Below, piece by piece: positions 34,584 to 45,310 of a stretch of 64,000 nt of DNA (the first letter of the stretch is position 1; each line of letters starts with the position of its first letter). The notes below the pieces were generated by a model. That model worked only from the letters and a program-made list of their open reading frames with translations. It made no database searches and was not told the origin of the DNA. Source of the DNA: Mesorhizobium zhangyense (GTDB lineage Bacteria > Pseudomonadota > Alphaproteobacteria > Rhizobiales > Rhizobiaceae); contig NZ_JAAKZG010000001.1 in NCBI RefSeq assembly GCF_011045115.1, positions 310,001-374,000 of the forward strand. Direction: 5' to 3'. The translations under genes and the position numbers were made by a program.

Positions 34584-35201
34584 TCAGGGGTAGAAGAGAG
34601 CTTCGCCGCGCAATGCCTTTTCCAGCATCTTTTCGTATCTGCCGCGCGGCACGTCGACCGCGCCGAAGCGCTTGAGATGCTCGGTGGTGAACTGGGTGTC
34701 GAGCAGGACGAAGCCTCGCGCGTTCAGCCTCTCCACGAGATGAACGAGACAGACTTTCGAGGCGTCCGTCTCCTTGGAGAACATGCTTTCTCCGAAAAAG
34801 ACGCGACCAAGACTGACGCCATAGAGCCCGCCGACAAGGCAGTCGTCGCGCCACGCTTCGACCGAATGGCAATGGCCGCGCTCGAACAGGTTAATATAGG
34901 CCTCGCGAATCGGTGCGTTGATCCATGTCGTCTGGCGTTCGTCGCGAACTTCGGCGCAACCGTCAATCACGCCGGCAAAGTCGCTGTCGAAGCGAATGTC
35001 GAAGCGGTTCTGGCGAATCGCCTTGCGCAAGCTCTTGGGAACGTGGAAGGCATCGAGCGGGATGACGCCGCGTGTCTCCGGCCGAACCCAGAAGACTTCG
35101 GGGTCCGAGGCGCTTTCGGCCATCGGGAACACGCCCGATGCATAAGCCTTCAGCAAAAGCTCAGGCGGAATGCGATAGCCGGGGGCATATGGACGGGTCA
35201 T
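34584..35201 (-). CDS. aat: leucyl/phenylalanyl-tRNA-protein transferase
   Basis: Adds leucine or phenylalanine from aminoacyl-tRNA to N-terminal Lys or Arg of proteins, marking them for ClpAP. The 205-residue length is normal. The family segments are [56 protein letters not shown] and [14 protein letters not shown]. The start ATG at 35201 follows GTGAGGC. It is last in a leftward gene set that includes accB and accC, separated from accC by a hairpin. Confidence 0.96.
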   Translation of the reverse strand: MTRPYAPGYRIPPELLLKAYASGVFPMAESASDPEVFWVRPETRGVIPLDAFHVPKSLRKAIRQNRFDIRFDSDFAGVIDGCAEVRDERQTTWINAPIREAYINLFERGHCHSVEAWRDDCLVGGLYGVSLGRVFFGESMFSKETDASKVCLVHLVERLNARGFVLLDTQFTTEHLKRFGAVDVPRGRYEKMLEKALRGEALFYP

Positions 35202-35221
35202 CAAGCCTCACAAGTATAAAA

Positions 35222-35250
35222 GAAACGCGCCGAAACGCGTTTCCGTCAAC
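35222..35250 (-). terminator. hairpin between accC and aat
   Basis: GAAACGCG (35222-35229) pairs with CGCGTTTC (35236-35243). On the minus strand it is followed by TTTTAT, as expected for a terminator or attenuator after accC and before aat. Confidence 0.6.
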
Positions 35251-35306
35251 TTGGTCTTTCGGACGCTACGCACAATGCCCGGCCTTTCGACCGGGCTGAT
35301 CCAGCA

Positions 35307-36650
35307 CTATTCCGTCTCGGCGAGATGCTTTTCCAGCCAATGGATATCGTAGTCGCCATTGGCAATGTCGGGGTTGCCGACCAGTTCGCGAAACAGCGGC
35401 AGTGTCGTCTTGATGCCGTCGACGACGAACTCATCGAGCGCGCGGCGCAGGCGCATCATGCATTCGACGCGGTTACGGCCATGCACGATCAGCTTGCCGA
35501 TCAGGCTGTCGTAATAGGGCGGGATGCGATAGCCGGAATAGACGCCGGAATCGACGCGAATGCCGAGGCCACCCGGCGTGTGGAAATGCGTGATCGTGCC
35601 GGGCGAGGGCACGAAAGTACGCGGGTCCTCCGCATTGATGCGGCATTCGATGGCGTGACCCTGGAAGCGGATGTCTTCCTGGCGCACGGAAAGCCCGCCG
35701 CCGGAGGCGACGCGGATCTGCTCATGCACGAGATCGATGCCTGTGATGGCTTCCGTAACCGGGTGCTCAACCTGAAGGCGGGTGTTCATCTCGATGAAAT
35801 AGAACTCGCCATTCTCATAGAGGAACTCGATCGTGCCGGCGCCTGAATAGCCGAGATCGGCAATCGCCTTGGAGCAGACTTCGCCGATCTTCATGCGCTG
35901 TTCTTCGTTCAACGCGGGCGAAAAGGCTTCCTCCCAGACTTTCTGATGGCGGCGCTGCAGCGAGCAGTCGCGCTCTCCCAGATGGATGGCGTTGCCGGCA
36001 CCGTCGCCGAAGACCTGGATTTCGATGTGGCGGGGCTTTTCGAGATATTTTTCAATGTAGACCGCGTCGTCGCCGAAGGCAGCACCGGCTTCGCTGCGCG
36101 CCGTCTGCAAGGCCTCGATCAGGTCGTCTTCGGTGCGTGCGACCTTCATGCCGCGACCGCCGCCGCCGGCAGATGCCTTGATGATAACCGGATAGCCGAT
36201 GTCTGCGGCGATGCGCTTGGCCTCGCCTTCGTCGGAGACCGCACCGTCGGAGCCCGGAACGACCGGAATGCCGAGACGCTTGGCAGTGCGCTTGGCCTCG
36301 ATCTTGTCGCCCATGATGCGGATATGATCGCCCGACGGACCAATGAAGGTGATGTTATGGGCGGCCAGGATGTCGGCAAACTTGGCGTTCTCGGACAGGA
36401 AGCCGTAGCCCGGATGGACAGCGTCGGCGCCGGTGATCTCGCAGGCCGCGACGATCTGGTGGATGTTCAGATAGCTGTCGCGCGAGGGCGGCGGTCCGAT
36501 ACAGACGCTTTCGTCGGCAAGGCGCACATGCATTGCGTCGGCGTCAGCCGTCGAGTGGACGACGACCGTCTGGATGCCGAGTTCCTTGGCAGCGCGCAGG
36601 ACCCGAAGGGCGATTTCGCCGCGATTGGCGATGAGGATTTTCTGGAACAT
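35307..36650 (-). CDS. accC: acetyl-CoA carboxylase, biotin carboxylase subunit
   Basis: Carboxylates the biotin of AccB with bicarbonate and ATP, the first half-reaction of fatty acid synthesis. It is 447 residues, as usual. The opening [20 protein letters not shown], the ATP-grasp glycine loop [35 protein letters not shown] and the [11 protein letters not shown] catalytic part are complete. It follows accB by seven bases and forms the accBC operon. AccA and AccD lie elsewhere. Confidence 0.98.
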   Translation of the reverse strand: MFQKILIANRGEIALRVLRAAKELGIQTVVVHSTADADAMHVRLADESVCIGPPPSRDSYLNIHQIVAACEITGADAVHPGYGFLSENAKFADILAAHNITFIGPSGDHIRIMGDKIEAKRTAKRLGIPVVPGSDGAVSDEGEAKRIAADIGYPVIIKASAGGGGRGMKVARTEDDLIEALQTARSEAGAAFGDDAVYIEKYLEKPRHIEIQVFGDGAGNAIHLGERDCSLQRRHQKVWEEAFSPALNEEQRMKIGEVCSKAIADLGYSGAGTIEFLYENGEFYFIEMNTRLQVEHPVTEAITGIDLVHEQIRVASGGGLSVRQEDIRFQGHAIECRINAEDPRTFVPSPGTITHFHTPGGLGIRVDSGVYSGYRIPPYYDSLIGKLIVHGRNRVECMMRLRRALDEFVVDGIKTTLPLFRELVGNPDIANGDYDIHWLEKHLAETE

Positions 36651-36657
36651 CCGGGGC

Positions 36658-37119
36658 CTATTCGATGACGACCAGAGGCATGCCGAACTCGACCGGCTGG
36701 GCGTCCTCGATAAGGATCGCCGTCACGGTACCGGAGCGCGGCGAGGGGATCTGATTCATCGTCTTCATGGCTTCGATGATCAGCAAGGTCTGGCCTTCCT
36801 TGACCGCCTGGCCAACCTCGATGAAGGATTTCGCGTCAGGCGACGGTGCCAGGTAGGCGGTGCCGACCATTGGCGAGGGCACGGCGTTTTTCGAAACGTC
36901 CGGTACTGCCGGAGCGGAAGCCGTCGGCTGCGGGCCGGGCGCGGTCTGCGTGAATACCGGGGCAGGGGCAGCGACGGCATGGACGGTCGGTGCCTGGCGC
37001 GAGACGCGCACCTTCAGGTCGCCGAGTTCCACTTCGATCTCGGTCAGGTTGGTGTCGTTGAGGATTCCGGCGAGATCGCGGATCATCTGTTGGTCAACAC
37101 CGGGCTTCTTTATCGACAT
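36658..37119 (-). CDS. accB: biotin carboxyl carrier protein of acetyl-CoA carboxylase
   Basis: A 153-residue biotin carrier. The N-terminal segment is followed by a Pro/Ala-rich flexible linker (about 43-78), and the biotinyl domain begins near [15 protein letters not shown]. The biotinylated lysine (about 119) is in EAMKTMN; the usual motif is EAMKMMN, and a Thr after the lysine is tolerated. The thumb typical of this carrier is present. It precedes accC and follows aroQ in one leftward set. Confidence 0.97.
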   Translation of the reverse strand: MSIKKPGVDQQMIRDLAGILNDTNLTEIEVELGDLKVRVSRQAPTVHAVAAPAPVFTQTAPGPQPTASAPAVPDVSKNAVPSPMVGTAYLAPSPDAKSFIEVGQAVKEGQTLLIIEAMKTMNQIPSPRSGTVTAILIEDAQPVEFGMPLVVIE

Positions 37120-37148
37120 GTTCGAGCCTTTTCTTCTGGTCCGGCCGC

Positions 37149-37583
37149 TCAGAGGCGGGCGGCGAGCGCCTGCAGCGCCATTGTGTAGCCAAGCGGGCCG
37201 AAACCGCAGATCATCCCGACCGCCACCGGAGCGACCATGGAGACGTGCCGGAACGGCTCGCGCGCGTGAATGTTGGAGAGATGCACTTCCACGAGAGGCA
37301 GCGGCGCAGTCGCGCGAATCGCGTCGTGAATGGCAATGGAGGTATGCGTATAGGCGCCTGCGTTGAGGACCACGCCGACGGCCTTGTCTGCGGCTTCGTG
37401 GATCCAGTCGACGAGGTTGCCTTCATGGTTCGATTGTCGAAACTCGATGGCAAGGCCGAGTGCTTCGGCGCTCTTGCGGCAATCGACCTCGATGTCAGCA
37501 AGGGTCTTGCCGCCATATATGCCCGGCTCGCGCTTGCCGAGCATGTTGAGATTGGGGCCGTTCAGAACGAAAACCGTATTCAA
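37149..37583 (-). CDS. aroQ: 3-dehydroquinate dehydratase, type II
   Basis: Removes water from 3-dehydroquinate in the shikimate pathway. The 144-residue protein opens [20 protein letters not shown] with the catalytic Tyr, and has [32 protein letters not shown] (catalytic His region) and [19 protein letters not shown]. No ATG fits; the best start is TTG at 37583 with AAGGGA upstream, though the codon choice is inferred. It leads the aroQ-accB-accC set. Confidence 0.94.
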   Translation of the reverse strand: MNTVFVLNGPNLNMLGKREPGIYGGKTLADIEVDCRKSAEALGLAIEFRQSNHEGNLVDWIHEAADKAVGVVLNAGAYTHTSIAIHDAIRATAPLPLVEVHLSNIHAREPFRHVSMVAPVAVGMICGFGPLGYTMALQALAARL

Positions 37584-37716
37584 TATGCAATATCCCTTAT
37601 TCCGCGCCGATCGCCGACCGGCGCGCCGCACCCTCTATAATGGGCTTAGGCCGCCGCGAAAAGAGCGCAAGTGGGTTCTTTCGCTGTCCACAGGCCGGCG
37701 TGTCTGTGCGGGTTTC

Positions 37717-38538
37717 CTAATTGGCGGCCGACGATGCGGTCTTGGCCGCCTTGATCTTCTCGGCCAGCACATCCTTGCCGAGCGCGCCGAACACCACCTC
37801 GTTGCCGACCACGTATGACGGGGTGCCGGTGATGGCGAGCTTGTTGGCGAGATCGTAGGTCTTGGAGAAGTTCTCCATGATGGCGGGGTTCTTCATCTCT
37901 TCGCGCAGCTTTGCCTCGTCGATGCCGAGCGCCAGCGCGATCTTGATCGCGCTGTCTTCGCCCGCACGACCCTGTCCACCGAGGAGCTGGTTGTGGAACT
38001 CTTCGAATTTTTCCGGCGCAAGCTTCAGGAATGCCTGCGAGACGACATGTGCCTTTTGTGAATCCGGGCCGAGGATCGGGAATTCCTTGAGCACGAAGCG
38101 CAGGTCCGGGTCGGTCTCCGTCAGCGCCTGCATGTCGGCCTGGGCGCGCTTGCAGTAGCCGCAATTGTAATCATAGAACTCGACGATCGTGACCTTGCCG
38201 TTCGGATTGCCTACGACGCCGTCATGGGCCGAATTGAAGATGTCTTCCTGGGCACCCTTGATGACATCGAGGCTGGCAACGCGCTGCGCCTCCTGCTGCT
38301 TGTCTTCCAGCGCCTGCTGGGCCTCCAGCAGGACTTCCGGGTTCTTGAGGAGATAATCGCGCACGATGGTCTCGATTTCAGCGCGGTCGAGATTCGCAGC
38401 ATTTGGCGCAGTCGAGCTCGTAGCCTGTGCGAGTGTCTGGGCAGTCGCTGTCTCTGGCCGTCCCGCCATGAAGCCGAAAGCCAGCATCGCCAGCGCGATT
38501 GCCGTGCCGGTGGTGCCAAACAGAATTGCCTTGTTCAT
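37717..38538 (-). CDS. DsbA-family periplasmic disulfide oxidoreductase
   Basis: A 273-residue exported thiol oxidoreductase. An N-terminal signal (residues 1-34) is followed by a helical segment NLDRAEIETIVRDYLLKNPE that resembles the Com1/ScsC N-terminal oligomerisation part. The thioredoxin fold has the active site YNCGYCK at about 125 and the cis-proline in ITGTPSYVVGN. DsbA- or DsbC-like activity is both possible; no dsbB is near. The preceding M48 protease gene is in the same direction, 146 bases away. Confidence 0.9.
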   Translation of the reverse strand: MNKAILFGTTGTAIALAMLAFGFMAGRPETATAQTLAQATSSTAPNAANLDRAEIETIVRDYLLKNPEVLLEAQQALEDKQQEAQRVASLDVIKGAQEDIFNSAHDGVVGNPNGKVTIVEFYDYNCGYCKRAQADMQALTETDPDLRFVLKEFPILGPDSQKAHVVSQAFLKLAPEKFEEFHNQLLGGQGRAGEDSAIKIALALGIDEAKLREEMKNPAIMENFSKTYDLANKLAITGTPSYVVGNEVVFGALGKDVLAEKIKAAKTASSAAN

Positions 38539-38684
38539 CTCGTTACTCGTCCTTGCCAGAGAATCTGCGCATGCCCGCTCTTTTCCGCACTCCATAGCAG
38601 GAGTTTGACGCTGAAGAGGCAAAGTAGCCGCGCGTTGTGTAAAAATTGTTGCATGCCGGTGCGCAAAGCCCAACCGGCGGTCAT

Positions 38685-40079
38685 TCACTTTTTCGGAGTG
38701 CGGAAATTTATGATGTCCTGCGCTCGCACCCAGCCCGGGGTTCCGGGCTTGAATTTCGTCTGCGCGCGGGCCGCGAAAATCTTGGCGTCCTGATACTTGC
38801 CGCCGTAGAAATTGCCCTCCGCCGTTGCAAGTTCGGCCTCGGGGATTTCGCCCAACTGGCCGTAAGCCTGCGCCAGATAGCGATAGCCGACGGCGTTTTC
38901 GCGGTCGCGATCGAGGCCGTTGCGAATCTGGACGATCGCCTTTTTCAGCGAATCCGGCGTGCCGACGGCGATCAATGCCTGACCGTAGGAGATCGGCAGG
39001 ATGCCGGACTTCACCGGGTCGAGCTGAACGGCCTTGGCGTAGGCTTCGGCAGCCTTGGCAGGTTGATTGGATTTCATCAGTATGTCGCCGCGCAGCTCCT
39101 GAAAATAAGGATTTTTCGGTTGCTGCTTGATCAGAGACTCGACCTTGGACGAGGCCGAACCGAGATTGCCGTAGAGAAAGGTGTTCAGCGTATCGCCATA
39201 CTGGGCGGCAAGGCCTTTCGGATCCTTGCGGAACATGCGCGAGGTCGCGCCCTGGCCGTCGGTGAAGGCGGCGATCTTGGCGCGCATCATGTCATGGCGA
39301 AGCTGGAGCGTGGGCGAGTCCTTCTTGTCGAAATAGGGGCTTTTGCGCGCCAGTTCCTCAAGGTTTGCGATGCGATCCTGCGGCATCGGATGGCTGATCT
39401 GATAAGGATCGACGCGCGCGCCGGACAGCGAGAGCGCACTCTGGAAACGCTCGAAAGTCGTCAGCATGCCCTTGGTCGACTGGTTGGTCGCTTCGAGATA
39501 GGTGACCGCTGAGCGGTCGGCGGTGTTTTCCTCGGTGCGCTGGTAGCTGAGCAGGCCGCGCCGTGCCATCTCGCCGCCGCCCATGGCGATACCGCCACCG
39601 GCCTGGGCCAACTCACCCGACTTGGTCGCCGCACCCGCCACGATCGCGCCTGCGCCGAGGAGGCCGGCGACGATTGCCATAGTCTGGGCGCGGGCAAGCT
39701 GTTCGCGCAGCCGCTCCTGGTGGCCGCCGGCGATGTGCCCGGCTTCATGCGCGATGACGCCGATGATTTCGTTGGGAGTCTCCGATTGCATCAGCGCGCC
39801 GGTGTTGATGAACATGCGGCGGCCGGCAACAAAGGCGTTGAAGCGCTTGTCGTTGATGAGGATGATGTCGATGCCGGATTTGGAAATGCCGGCAGCCCGG
39901 AAGATCGGCCGCGCATAGTCGCGCACCAGCGCTTCGATTTCGGCGTCGCGCACGATCGGAAGATTGGCCTGCGCGAATGCGGTGACTGTCGTTGTCGTCG
40001 AAACGGCTACGGCCAATGAAGCCGCAAGGAACGAGCGCGCCGTTTTCGAAGCGAATGCCGAAAGAATATTTGCCTGCAT
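38685..40079 (-). CDS. M48-family metalloprotease with TPR repeats (BepA-like)
   Basis: A 464-residue periplasmic zinc protease. The signal peptide is at residues 1-38. The zinc motif HEAGHIAGGH and the third ligand in EENTADRSAVTYLEATNQ identify the M48 domain (about 50-260), and TPR repeats fill the C-terminus (about 320-440). E. coli BepA has this layout and guards outer membrane protein assembly. Two adjacent ATGs are present; spacing from TAGGCATC favours the second (40079), but the first (40082) is possible. Confidence 0.9.
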   Translation of the reverse strand: MQANILSAFASKTARSFLAASLAVAVSTTTTVTAFAQANLPIVRDAEIEALVRDYARPIFRAAGISKSGIDIILINDKRFNAFVAGRRMFINTGALMQSETPNEIIGVIAHEAGHIAGGHQERLREQLARAQTMAIVAGLLGAGAIVAGAATKSGELAQAGGGIAMGGGEMARRGLLSYQRTEENTADRSAVTYLEATNQSTKGMLTTFERFQSALSLSGARVDPYQISHPMPQDRIANLEELARKSPYFDKKDSPTLQLRHDMMRAKIAAFTDGQGATSRMFRKDPKGLAAQYGDTLNTFLYGNLGSASSKVESLIKQQPKNPYFQELRGDILMKSNQPAKAAEAYAKAVQLDPVKSGILPISYGQALIAVGTPDSLKKAIVQIRNGLDRDRENAVGYRYLAQAYGQLGEIPEAELATAEGNFYGGKYQDAKIFAARAQTKFKPGTPGWVRAQDIINFRTPKK

Positions 40080-40213
40080 CATGATGCCTACTGGTAAACG
40101 AGCGAAAGCTCGATGAAAAGCTCGGACACAAAATGGATGAACTTGTGATCCCCATAGCAATAGGGCATTTGTGCGGCGCAGCTTTCAAAGCGGCGACGTA
40201 AGTGGATGAAAGA

Positions 40214-41362
40214 ATGGTTGTTTCGCTTTCCCGACGCGGCGATGTCGAGCCGTTTCACGCCATGGACGTTTTGGCCGAGGCCAATCGGCTGAAGGCGCTT
40301 GGCGTGCCGGTCATCTCCATGGCGGTCGGCCAGCCATCCGACCCCGCACCGACGCTGGTGCGCGAAGCGGCAGCGCGCGCGCTGCAGGATGGGCGCATAG
40401 GCTACACGGACGCGCTTGGCACCGCGACGTTGCGCAAGGCAATTGCTGCGCATTACGGCGAGCACTATGGCATCGACGTTCCGCCCGCGCGCATCGCGGT
40501 GACGACCGGCTCGTCGGCTGCTTTCAATCTGGCTTTCCTGGCTATGTTCGATCCTGGCGACCGCGTTGCGATCGCCGCTCCCGGCTATCCAGCCTATCGC
40601 AACATCATGAAAGCGCTCGGCCTGGACGTGGTCGAAATCGAGCTCGAGGGCGCGGCCTACCTGAATGCGGCTCATCTGGAGAGCGCGCATCGCGAAAAGC
40701 CGCTCAAGGGCGTGTTGTTTGCCAGCCCGGCCAATCCGACCGGAGCCGTGGTTCCACCGGAGGAACTTGCAGCCCTGGTGGCAATGGCGGAAAACCTCGG
40801 CATTTCAGTGATTTCCGACGAAATCTATCACCGGCTTGCCTATTCCGGGCCGGATACGACTGCGCTTGTTCACAGCAACGACGTGACCGTCATCAACTCA
40901 TTCTCCAAATACTACTGCATGACCGGCTGGCGGATTGGCTGGATGGTGCTGCCGGAAAAGCTGGTGCGGCCGGTCGAGCGGATCCAGCAAAGCCTCTACA
41001 TCTCCGCGCCCGAACTTTCGCAGATTGCGGCAAGCGAGGCGTTCAAGGCGACGATTGAGCTGGAAGCGGTCAAGGCGCGCTATGCCTGGAACCGAGAGCT
41101 GCTGATGCGCCGGCTGCCGGAAATCGGCTTCGCGCTGGCGGCACCTATGGATGGCGCGTTCTACGCCTTCTGCGATGTTTCGCGGTTGACCAATGACAGC
41201 ATGGAATTCGCGCGGCGCATGCTGGCCGAGGCGCATGTTGCGGCCACACCCGGACGCGACTTCGATACGCTTGCAGGCCACCGCTTCATGCGCTTGTCCT
41301 ATGCCGGCAGCCATGACGATATGGTCGAGGCGGTGGCGCGCATCGAGCGTTGGCTGAAATAG
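40214..41362 (+). CDS. pyridoxal-phosphate aminotransferase, class I/II
   Basis: A 382-residue fold-type I aminotransferase. Visible are [13 protein letters not shown] at the N-terminus, the PLP site [13 protein letters not shown] with [18 protein letters not shown] for the pyridine-ring aspartate, and the Schiff-base lysine in [17 protein letters not shown], then RLSYAG near the end. It is closest to aspartate- or alanine-type aminotransferases; the substrate is not settled. The start is put at MVVSLSRRG after GGATGAAAG; a GTG four codons earlier is less likely. Confidence 0.92.
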   Translation: MVVSLSRRGDVEPFHAMDVLAEANRLKALGVPVISMAVGQPSDPAPTLVREAAARALQDGRIGYTDALGTATLRKAIAAHYGEHYGIDVPPARIAVTTGSSAAFNLAFLAMFDPGDRVAIAAPGYPAYRNIMKALGLDVVEIELEGAAYLNAAHLESAHREKPLKGVLFASPANPTGAVVPPEELAALVAMAENLGISVISDEIYHRLAYSGPDTTALVHSNDVTVINSFSKYYCMTGWRIGWMVLPEKLVRPVERIQQSLYISAPELSQIAASEAFKATIELEAVKARYAWNRELLMRRLPEIGFALAAPMDGAFYAFCDVSRLTNDSMEFARRMLAEAHVAATPGRDFDTLAGHRFMRLSYAGSHDDMVEAVARIERWLK

Positions 41363-41372
41363 AGGGGCAAAG

Positions 41373-42302
41373 ATGGCGGATCTGGAAGAGGTGCTGCCGG
41401 CGCTCGCAGCCGAGATGGCCGAGCGCAGCGACCGGGGCGAGGTGGCGACCTATATCCCGCAATTGGGCAAGATCGATCCGAAGCGATTCGGCATCGCGGT
41501 GGCGCTGACGGATGGCCGCGTCGTGACGGCCGGCGATGCCGACGAAGCATTTTCGATCCAGAGCATTTCCAAGATTTTCACGCTGACGCTGGCGCTGGGC
41601 AAGGTCGGCGATGCGCTGTGGCGACGGGTAGGGCGCGAGCCATCGGGAAACCCGTTCAACTCGATCGTCCAGCTCGAGCGGGAACTCGGCATTCCGCGCA
41701 ACCCGTTCATCAATGCCGGCGCGATCGTGGTGACCGACGTGCTGCTGGCAGATCATCAGCCGCGCGAGGCGATTGGCGAAATCCTGCGTTTCATCCAATT
41801 CCTGACCGATGACGACACCATTATCATCGACCGGGATGTGGCAGCTTCCGAGCGGGCGACAGGCTTCCGCAATTTCGCGCTGGCCAACTATATGCGCTCC
41901 TTCGGCAATCTGACCCACGAGCCGGAGATGGCGCTGGGCGTCTATTTCCACCATTGCGCCATCGCCATGAGCGCCCGGCAACTGGCATTGGCCGGCCGCT
42001 TTCTCTCGCATGGCGGGCTGAACCCGGCGACGGGGCACTCGGTCGTGTCGGCCGAGCGTGCGCGCCGCATCCTGGCGCTGATGCTGACCTGCGGCCATTA
42101 TGACGGCTCTGGCGACTTTGCGTTCCGCGTCGGCATTCCCGGCAAGAGCGGTGTCGGCGGCGGCATATTGGGGATCGTGCCGGGGGTCGCTTCGATGGCG
42201 GTGTGGTCGCCTGGGCTCAATGAGAACGGCAATTCAAAGCTTGGTTCCATCGCATTGGAAAAGCTGGCGAAAATCATGAACTGGTCGATCTTCGCACCCT
42301 GA
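41373..42302 (+). CDS. glsA: glutaminase
   Basis: Hydrolyses L-glutamine to glutamate and ammonia. The 309-residue protein belongs to the beta-lactamase-fold glutaminases. The catalytic Ser and Lys lie in [16 protein letters not shown]. The [20 protein letters not shown] segment, plus GRVLSVEQ-like [17 protein letters not shown], and [16 protein letters not shown] are family marks. It starts 10 bases after the aminotransferase gene, so both may feed glutamate metabolism from one message. A strong terminator follows. Confidence 0.96.
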   Translation: MADLEEVLPALAAEMAERSDRGEVATYIPQLGKIDPKRFGIAVALTDGRVVTAGDADEAFSIQSISKIFTLTLALGKVGDALWRRVGREPSGNPFNSIVQLERELGIPRNPFINAGAIVVTDVLLADHQPREAIGEILRFIQFLTDDDTIIIDRDVAASERATGFRNFALANYMRSFGNLTHEPEMALGVYFHHCAIAMSARQLALAGRFLSHGGLNPATGHSVVSAERARRILALMLTCGHYDGSGDFAFRVGIPGKSGVGGGILGIVPGVASMAVWSPGLNENGNSKLGSIALEKLAKIMNWSIFAP

Positions 42303-42325
42303 TCATCTGGCGCTTTCCGGCCAAG

Positions 42326-42363
42326 AAAAATCCCGCGTCACCTTCCGGTCACGCGGGATTTTT
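42326..42363. terminator. bidirectional terminator between glsA and rne
   Basis: AAAAATCCCGCGT (42326-42338) pairs with ACGCGGGATTTTT (42351-42363); 13 bp with a 12-base loop. It serves both convergent genes. Confidence 0.9.
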
Positions 42364-42385
42364 CATTCAGCTATCTGACGATGGC

Positions 42386-45271
42386 TTAGAAGAAGCTCTT
42401 GCGCTGCCACCAGCCGCCCTTCTTGGGCTTGTCGTCGGTTTCCGGCTGCGAGGATTCCACCACAGGCTCCGCCGCTTTTGCAGGAGCGGGTTTTGGTGCC
42501 GGTGCCGGAGCTGGAGCTTCCGCGACCGGCTCGGCAGCTTCGGCCGCCGGGGCAGGCTCGGCCTCCTTCTTGCGGCGTGGTGCGCGCGGCTTGGCAGGCT
42601 TCTTCCCGGTAGGGGCCGGAGCTTCCTCGACCACTTCGGCGACCGCTTCGACAGCAGCCTCTTCCGCCTTTGCCTTCTTTGGCTTTGCGGTGCGACGAGC
42701 CTTTTTCGGCTTTTCCTCGACCGGAGTTTCCTCGGCTGGAGCGGCTTCGACTGCGGCGGTTTCGCTTACCGCTTCAATGGCCGCGACTTCGACGCCTGCC
42801 TCGTCTTCGGAAGCGTCGCCGGATTCGGCAGACTGTTCGCCCTCGCCATCCTTCTCGCGGTTGCGCCTGCCGCCGCGCTTGCCGCGACGACGCTTCTTGC
42901 GATCGGCCTCTTCGGCTTCGCTGGCAGCGATTGCCGCGGTATCGGCTTCTTCGCTCTCGTCGTCGTCACCAGCGTCAGCCTGAGCCGACGCGTCGGAGAC
43001 GGTCTCTCCCTCTGCCGGGGCTGCATGTTCGCGGTCGCGATCCTTGCCACCACGCCGACGCCGGCGCTTGCGGCGCTTGCGGTCGCGCTGGTCGCCTTCC
43101 TCGGCACGCTCGGTGCGCGCAGGCTGTGCCTCGGCAACTGCGATTTCCTCGACTTCTTCCTCTTCGACGATTTCGTCTTCGATCTCTTCCGGCTCGACAT
43201 AGGTCGGGGCAGGGATCGCATTCGGCGAGACGAGCGGCTTTTCGGCAACCGCACCGCGCGTGATCACATGATGCTGCGCGCCGACGGTGTCGTCAGGCTC
43301 GAGCGTGATGGTGACGCCGAACTTATGCTCGAGTTCCACCAGCGTGCTGCGCTTGTGGTTCAGCACGTAGAAGGCGGTCGCAACGGGTGTGCGCACCGTG
43401 ATGTGGTGGCGCGAGTCCTTGAGCAGGAACTCTTCGATCGCGCGCACGACAAGCAGCGCCACCGAAGAATCGGAACGCACATGACCCGTACCGCCGCAAT
43501 GCGGGCAGGGCTTCATCGTCGATTCGAGCACGCTGGCGCGGATGCGCTGGCGCGACATCTCCATCAGGCCGAAATGCGAGATGCGTCCGACCTGGATGCG
43601 GGCACGGTCGTTCTTCAGATGGTCCTTGAGGCGCTTTTCAACCGCACGGTTGTTGCGGTTCTCCTCCATGTCGATGAAGTCGATGACGATCAGGCCGGCC
43701 AGGTCGCGCAGGCGAAGCTGGCGGGCGACTTCCTCGGCGGCTTCAAGGTTGGTCTGAAGCGCCGTGTCCTCGATCGAATGTTCCTTGGTGGAGCGCCCGG
43801 AGTTGACGTCGATGGCGACCAGCGCCTCGGTCTGGTTGATGATGATGTAGCCGCCGGACTTCAGCGTCACCTGCGGCTGCACCATGCGGTCGAGCTGGGC
43901 TTCGATGCCGTTGCGGGCAAAGATCGGCGTGGTGTCGCGATAAGGCTGGACGACCTTGGCATGGCTGGGCATCAGCATGCGCATGAAGTCCTTGGCCTCG
44001 CGGTAGCCATCCTCGCCGGCGACAAGAACCTCGTCGATATCCTTGTTGTAGAGATCGCGCACCGAGCGCTTGATCAGGCTGCCTTCCTCATAGACGAGGG
44101 CGGGCGCGGTCGACTGAAGCGTCGTGTTGCGGACGGTTTCCCACATGCGCATCAGATATTCGTAGTCGCGCTTGATCTCGGCCTTGGTGCGGCTTTCGCC
44201 TGCCGTGCGCAGGATGACGCCCATGCCCTGCGGCACTTCGAGGTCCTGGACGACTTCCTTGAGGCGCTTGCGGTCCTGCGCATTGGTGATCTTGCGCGAA
44301 ATGCCGCCGCCGCGCGCCGTGTTGGGCATCAGCACGGAATAGCGACCGGCGAGCGACAGGTAGGTCGTCAGGGCCGCGCCCTTGTTGCCGCGCTCTTCCT
44401 TGACCACCTGCACCAGCAGGATCTGCCGGCGCTTGATGACTTCCTGGATCTTGTAGTGCTTGCGCATCGGCTTGCGGCGATTGCGCACTTCTTCCAGCGC
44501 GTCCTCCGCGCCGACCGATTCGACGCCATGGTCGTCGTCATGCGAGCCGGAGACTTCCTCGACGCGTCCACGGACGTTCTCGGCAGGAGCCTCGTCGCCG
44601 TCGGAATCGGCGGAAGCGGTTGCTTCATCGACCGGCTCGGAGACGACATCTCCATCAATGGCGGCTGCCATCGACGGTCCCTTGTCATTCGACGGGGTTT
44701 CGTCGTCAGACTGTTCGCTGCTGTCGCTGTCGCCACTCTCCGGCGAAGCATCTTGCTCGGAAACGGTGGTTTCGCTCTCGTCGCTTTCAAAGGCTTCGAC
44801 AAAGACCGCATGCTCATCGGAATCGCTCTCGGCGTCCGAGGCTGCACCTTCGTCACCCGATTCGGAACCGGCGCGCTGTTCGTCACCGCTGCGAGGACGG
44901 TTCTTGCCGCCGCGCCGACGCTTGTTGCGGCCGCGATTGCGGTCGGAGCGGTCTTCGCCGTCTTCGTCGTCCTCATCCTCGGCGTCTTCCGCCTCGGCGC
45001 GCAACAGCGCCTGACGGTCCGCAACCGGGATCTGGTAGTAGTCGGGGTGAATTTCGCTGAAGGCGAGGAAACCGTGCCGGTTTCCTCCGTATTCGACAAA
45101 GGCCGCCTGAAGGGAAGGTTCGACGCGCGTTACGCGGGCGAGATAGATGTTTCCTTTGAGCTGCTTCTTGTCCTGGGATTCAAAGTCAAATTCTTCAATG
45201 CGGCTACCGCGTACTACGACAACCCTTGTTTCCTCCGGGTGGGAGGCGTCTATTAGCATCTTGTTGGGCAT
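42386..45271 (-). CDS. rne: ribonuclease E
   Basis: The main endoribonuclease for mRNA decay and rRNA/tRNA maturation, and scaffold of the degradosome. It is 961 residues. MPNKMLIDASHPEETRVVVV starts the protein; the S1 domain is split by a long acidic insertion (about 92-265) rich in Glu/Asp/Ser, a pattern of Alphaproteobacteria. The catalytic aspartates are in VAIDVNSG and LIVIDFIDME, and the zinc link is CPHCGG. From about 690 to the end the protein is a low-complexity Arg/Lys/Glu/Ala/Pro tail for RNA and partner binding. A 656-base region with hairpins separates it from the divergent amidase gene. Confidence 0.97.
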   Translation of the reverse strand: MPNKMLIDASHPEETRVVVVRGSRIEEFDFESQDKKQLKGNIYLARVTRVEPSLQAAFVEYGGNRHGFLAFSEIHPDYYQIPVADRQALLRAEAEDAEDEDDEDGEDRSDRNRGRNKRRRGGKNRPRSGDEQRAGSESGDEGAASDAESDSDEHAVFVEAFESDESETTVSEQDASPESGDSDSSEQSDDETPSNDKGPSMAAAIDGDVVSEPVDEATASADSDGDEAPAENVRGRVEEVSGSHDDDHGVESVGAEDALEEVRNRRKPMRKHYKIQEVIKRRQILLVQVVKEERGNKGAALTTYLSLAGRYSVLMPNTARGGGISRKITNAQDRKRLKEVVQDLEVPQGMGVILRTAGESRTKAEIKRDYEYLMRMWETVRNTTLQSTAPALVYEEGSLIKRSVRDLYNKDIDEVLVAGEDGYREAKDFMRMLMPSHAKVVQPYRDTTPIFARNGIEAQLDRMVQPQVTLKSGGYIIINQTEALVAIDVNSGRSTKEHSIEDTALQTNLEAAEEVARQLRLRDLAGLIVIDFIDMEENRNNRAVEKRLKDHLKNDRARIQVGRISHFGLMEMSRQRIRASVLESTMKPCPHCGGTGHVRSDSSVALLVVRAIEEFLLKDSRHHITVRTPVATAFYVLNHKRSTLVELEHKFGVTITLEPDDTVGAQHHVITRGAVAEKPLVSPNAIPAPTYVEPEEIEDEIVEEEEVEEIAVAEAQPARTERAEEGDQRDRKRRKRRRRRGGKDRDREHAAPAEGETVSDASAQADAGDDDESEEADTAAIAASEAEEADRKKRRRGKRGGRRNREKDGEGEQSAESGDASEDEAGVEVAAIEAVSETAAVEAAPAEETPVEEKPKKARRTAKPKKAKAEEAAVEAVAEVVEEAPAPTGKKPAKPRAPRRKKEAEPAPAAEAAEPVAEAPAPAPAPKPAPAKAAEPVVESSQPETDDKPKKGGWWQRKSFF

Positions 45272-45310
45272 TATCTTGTTTCCTGCCGGCAGCCGCCAAC
45301 CGTGTCAGCC

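Noticed and set aside
42400-43250. Repeat array in the rne 3' half
   Set aside because: It is a low-complexity Ala/Pro/Glu/Lys protein tail, not a DNA repeat element.
43025-45256. A 743-codon plus-strand frame
   Set aside because: Lies wholly antisense to rne. Low-complexity rne sequence keeps the other frame open by chance.
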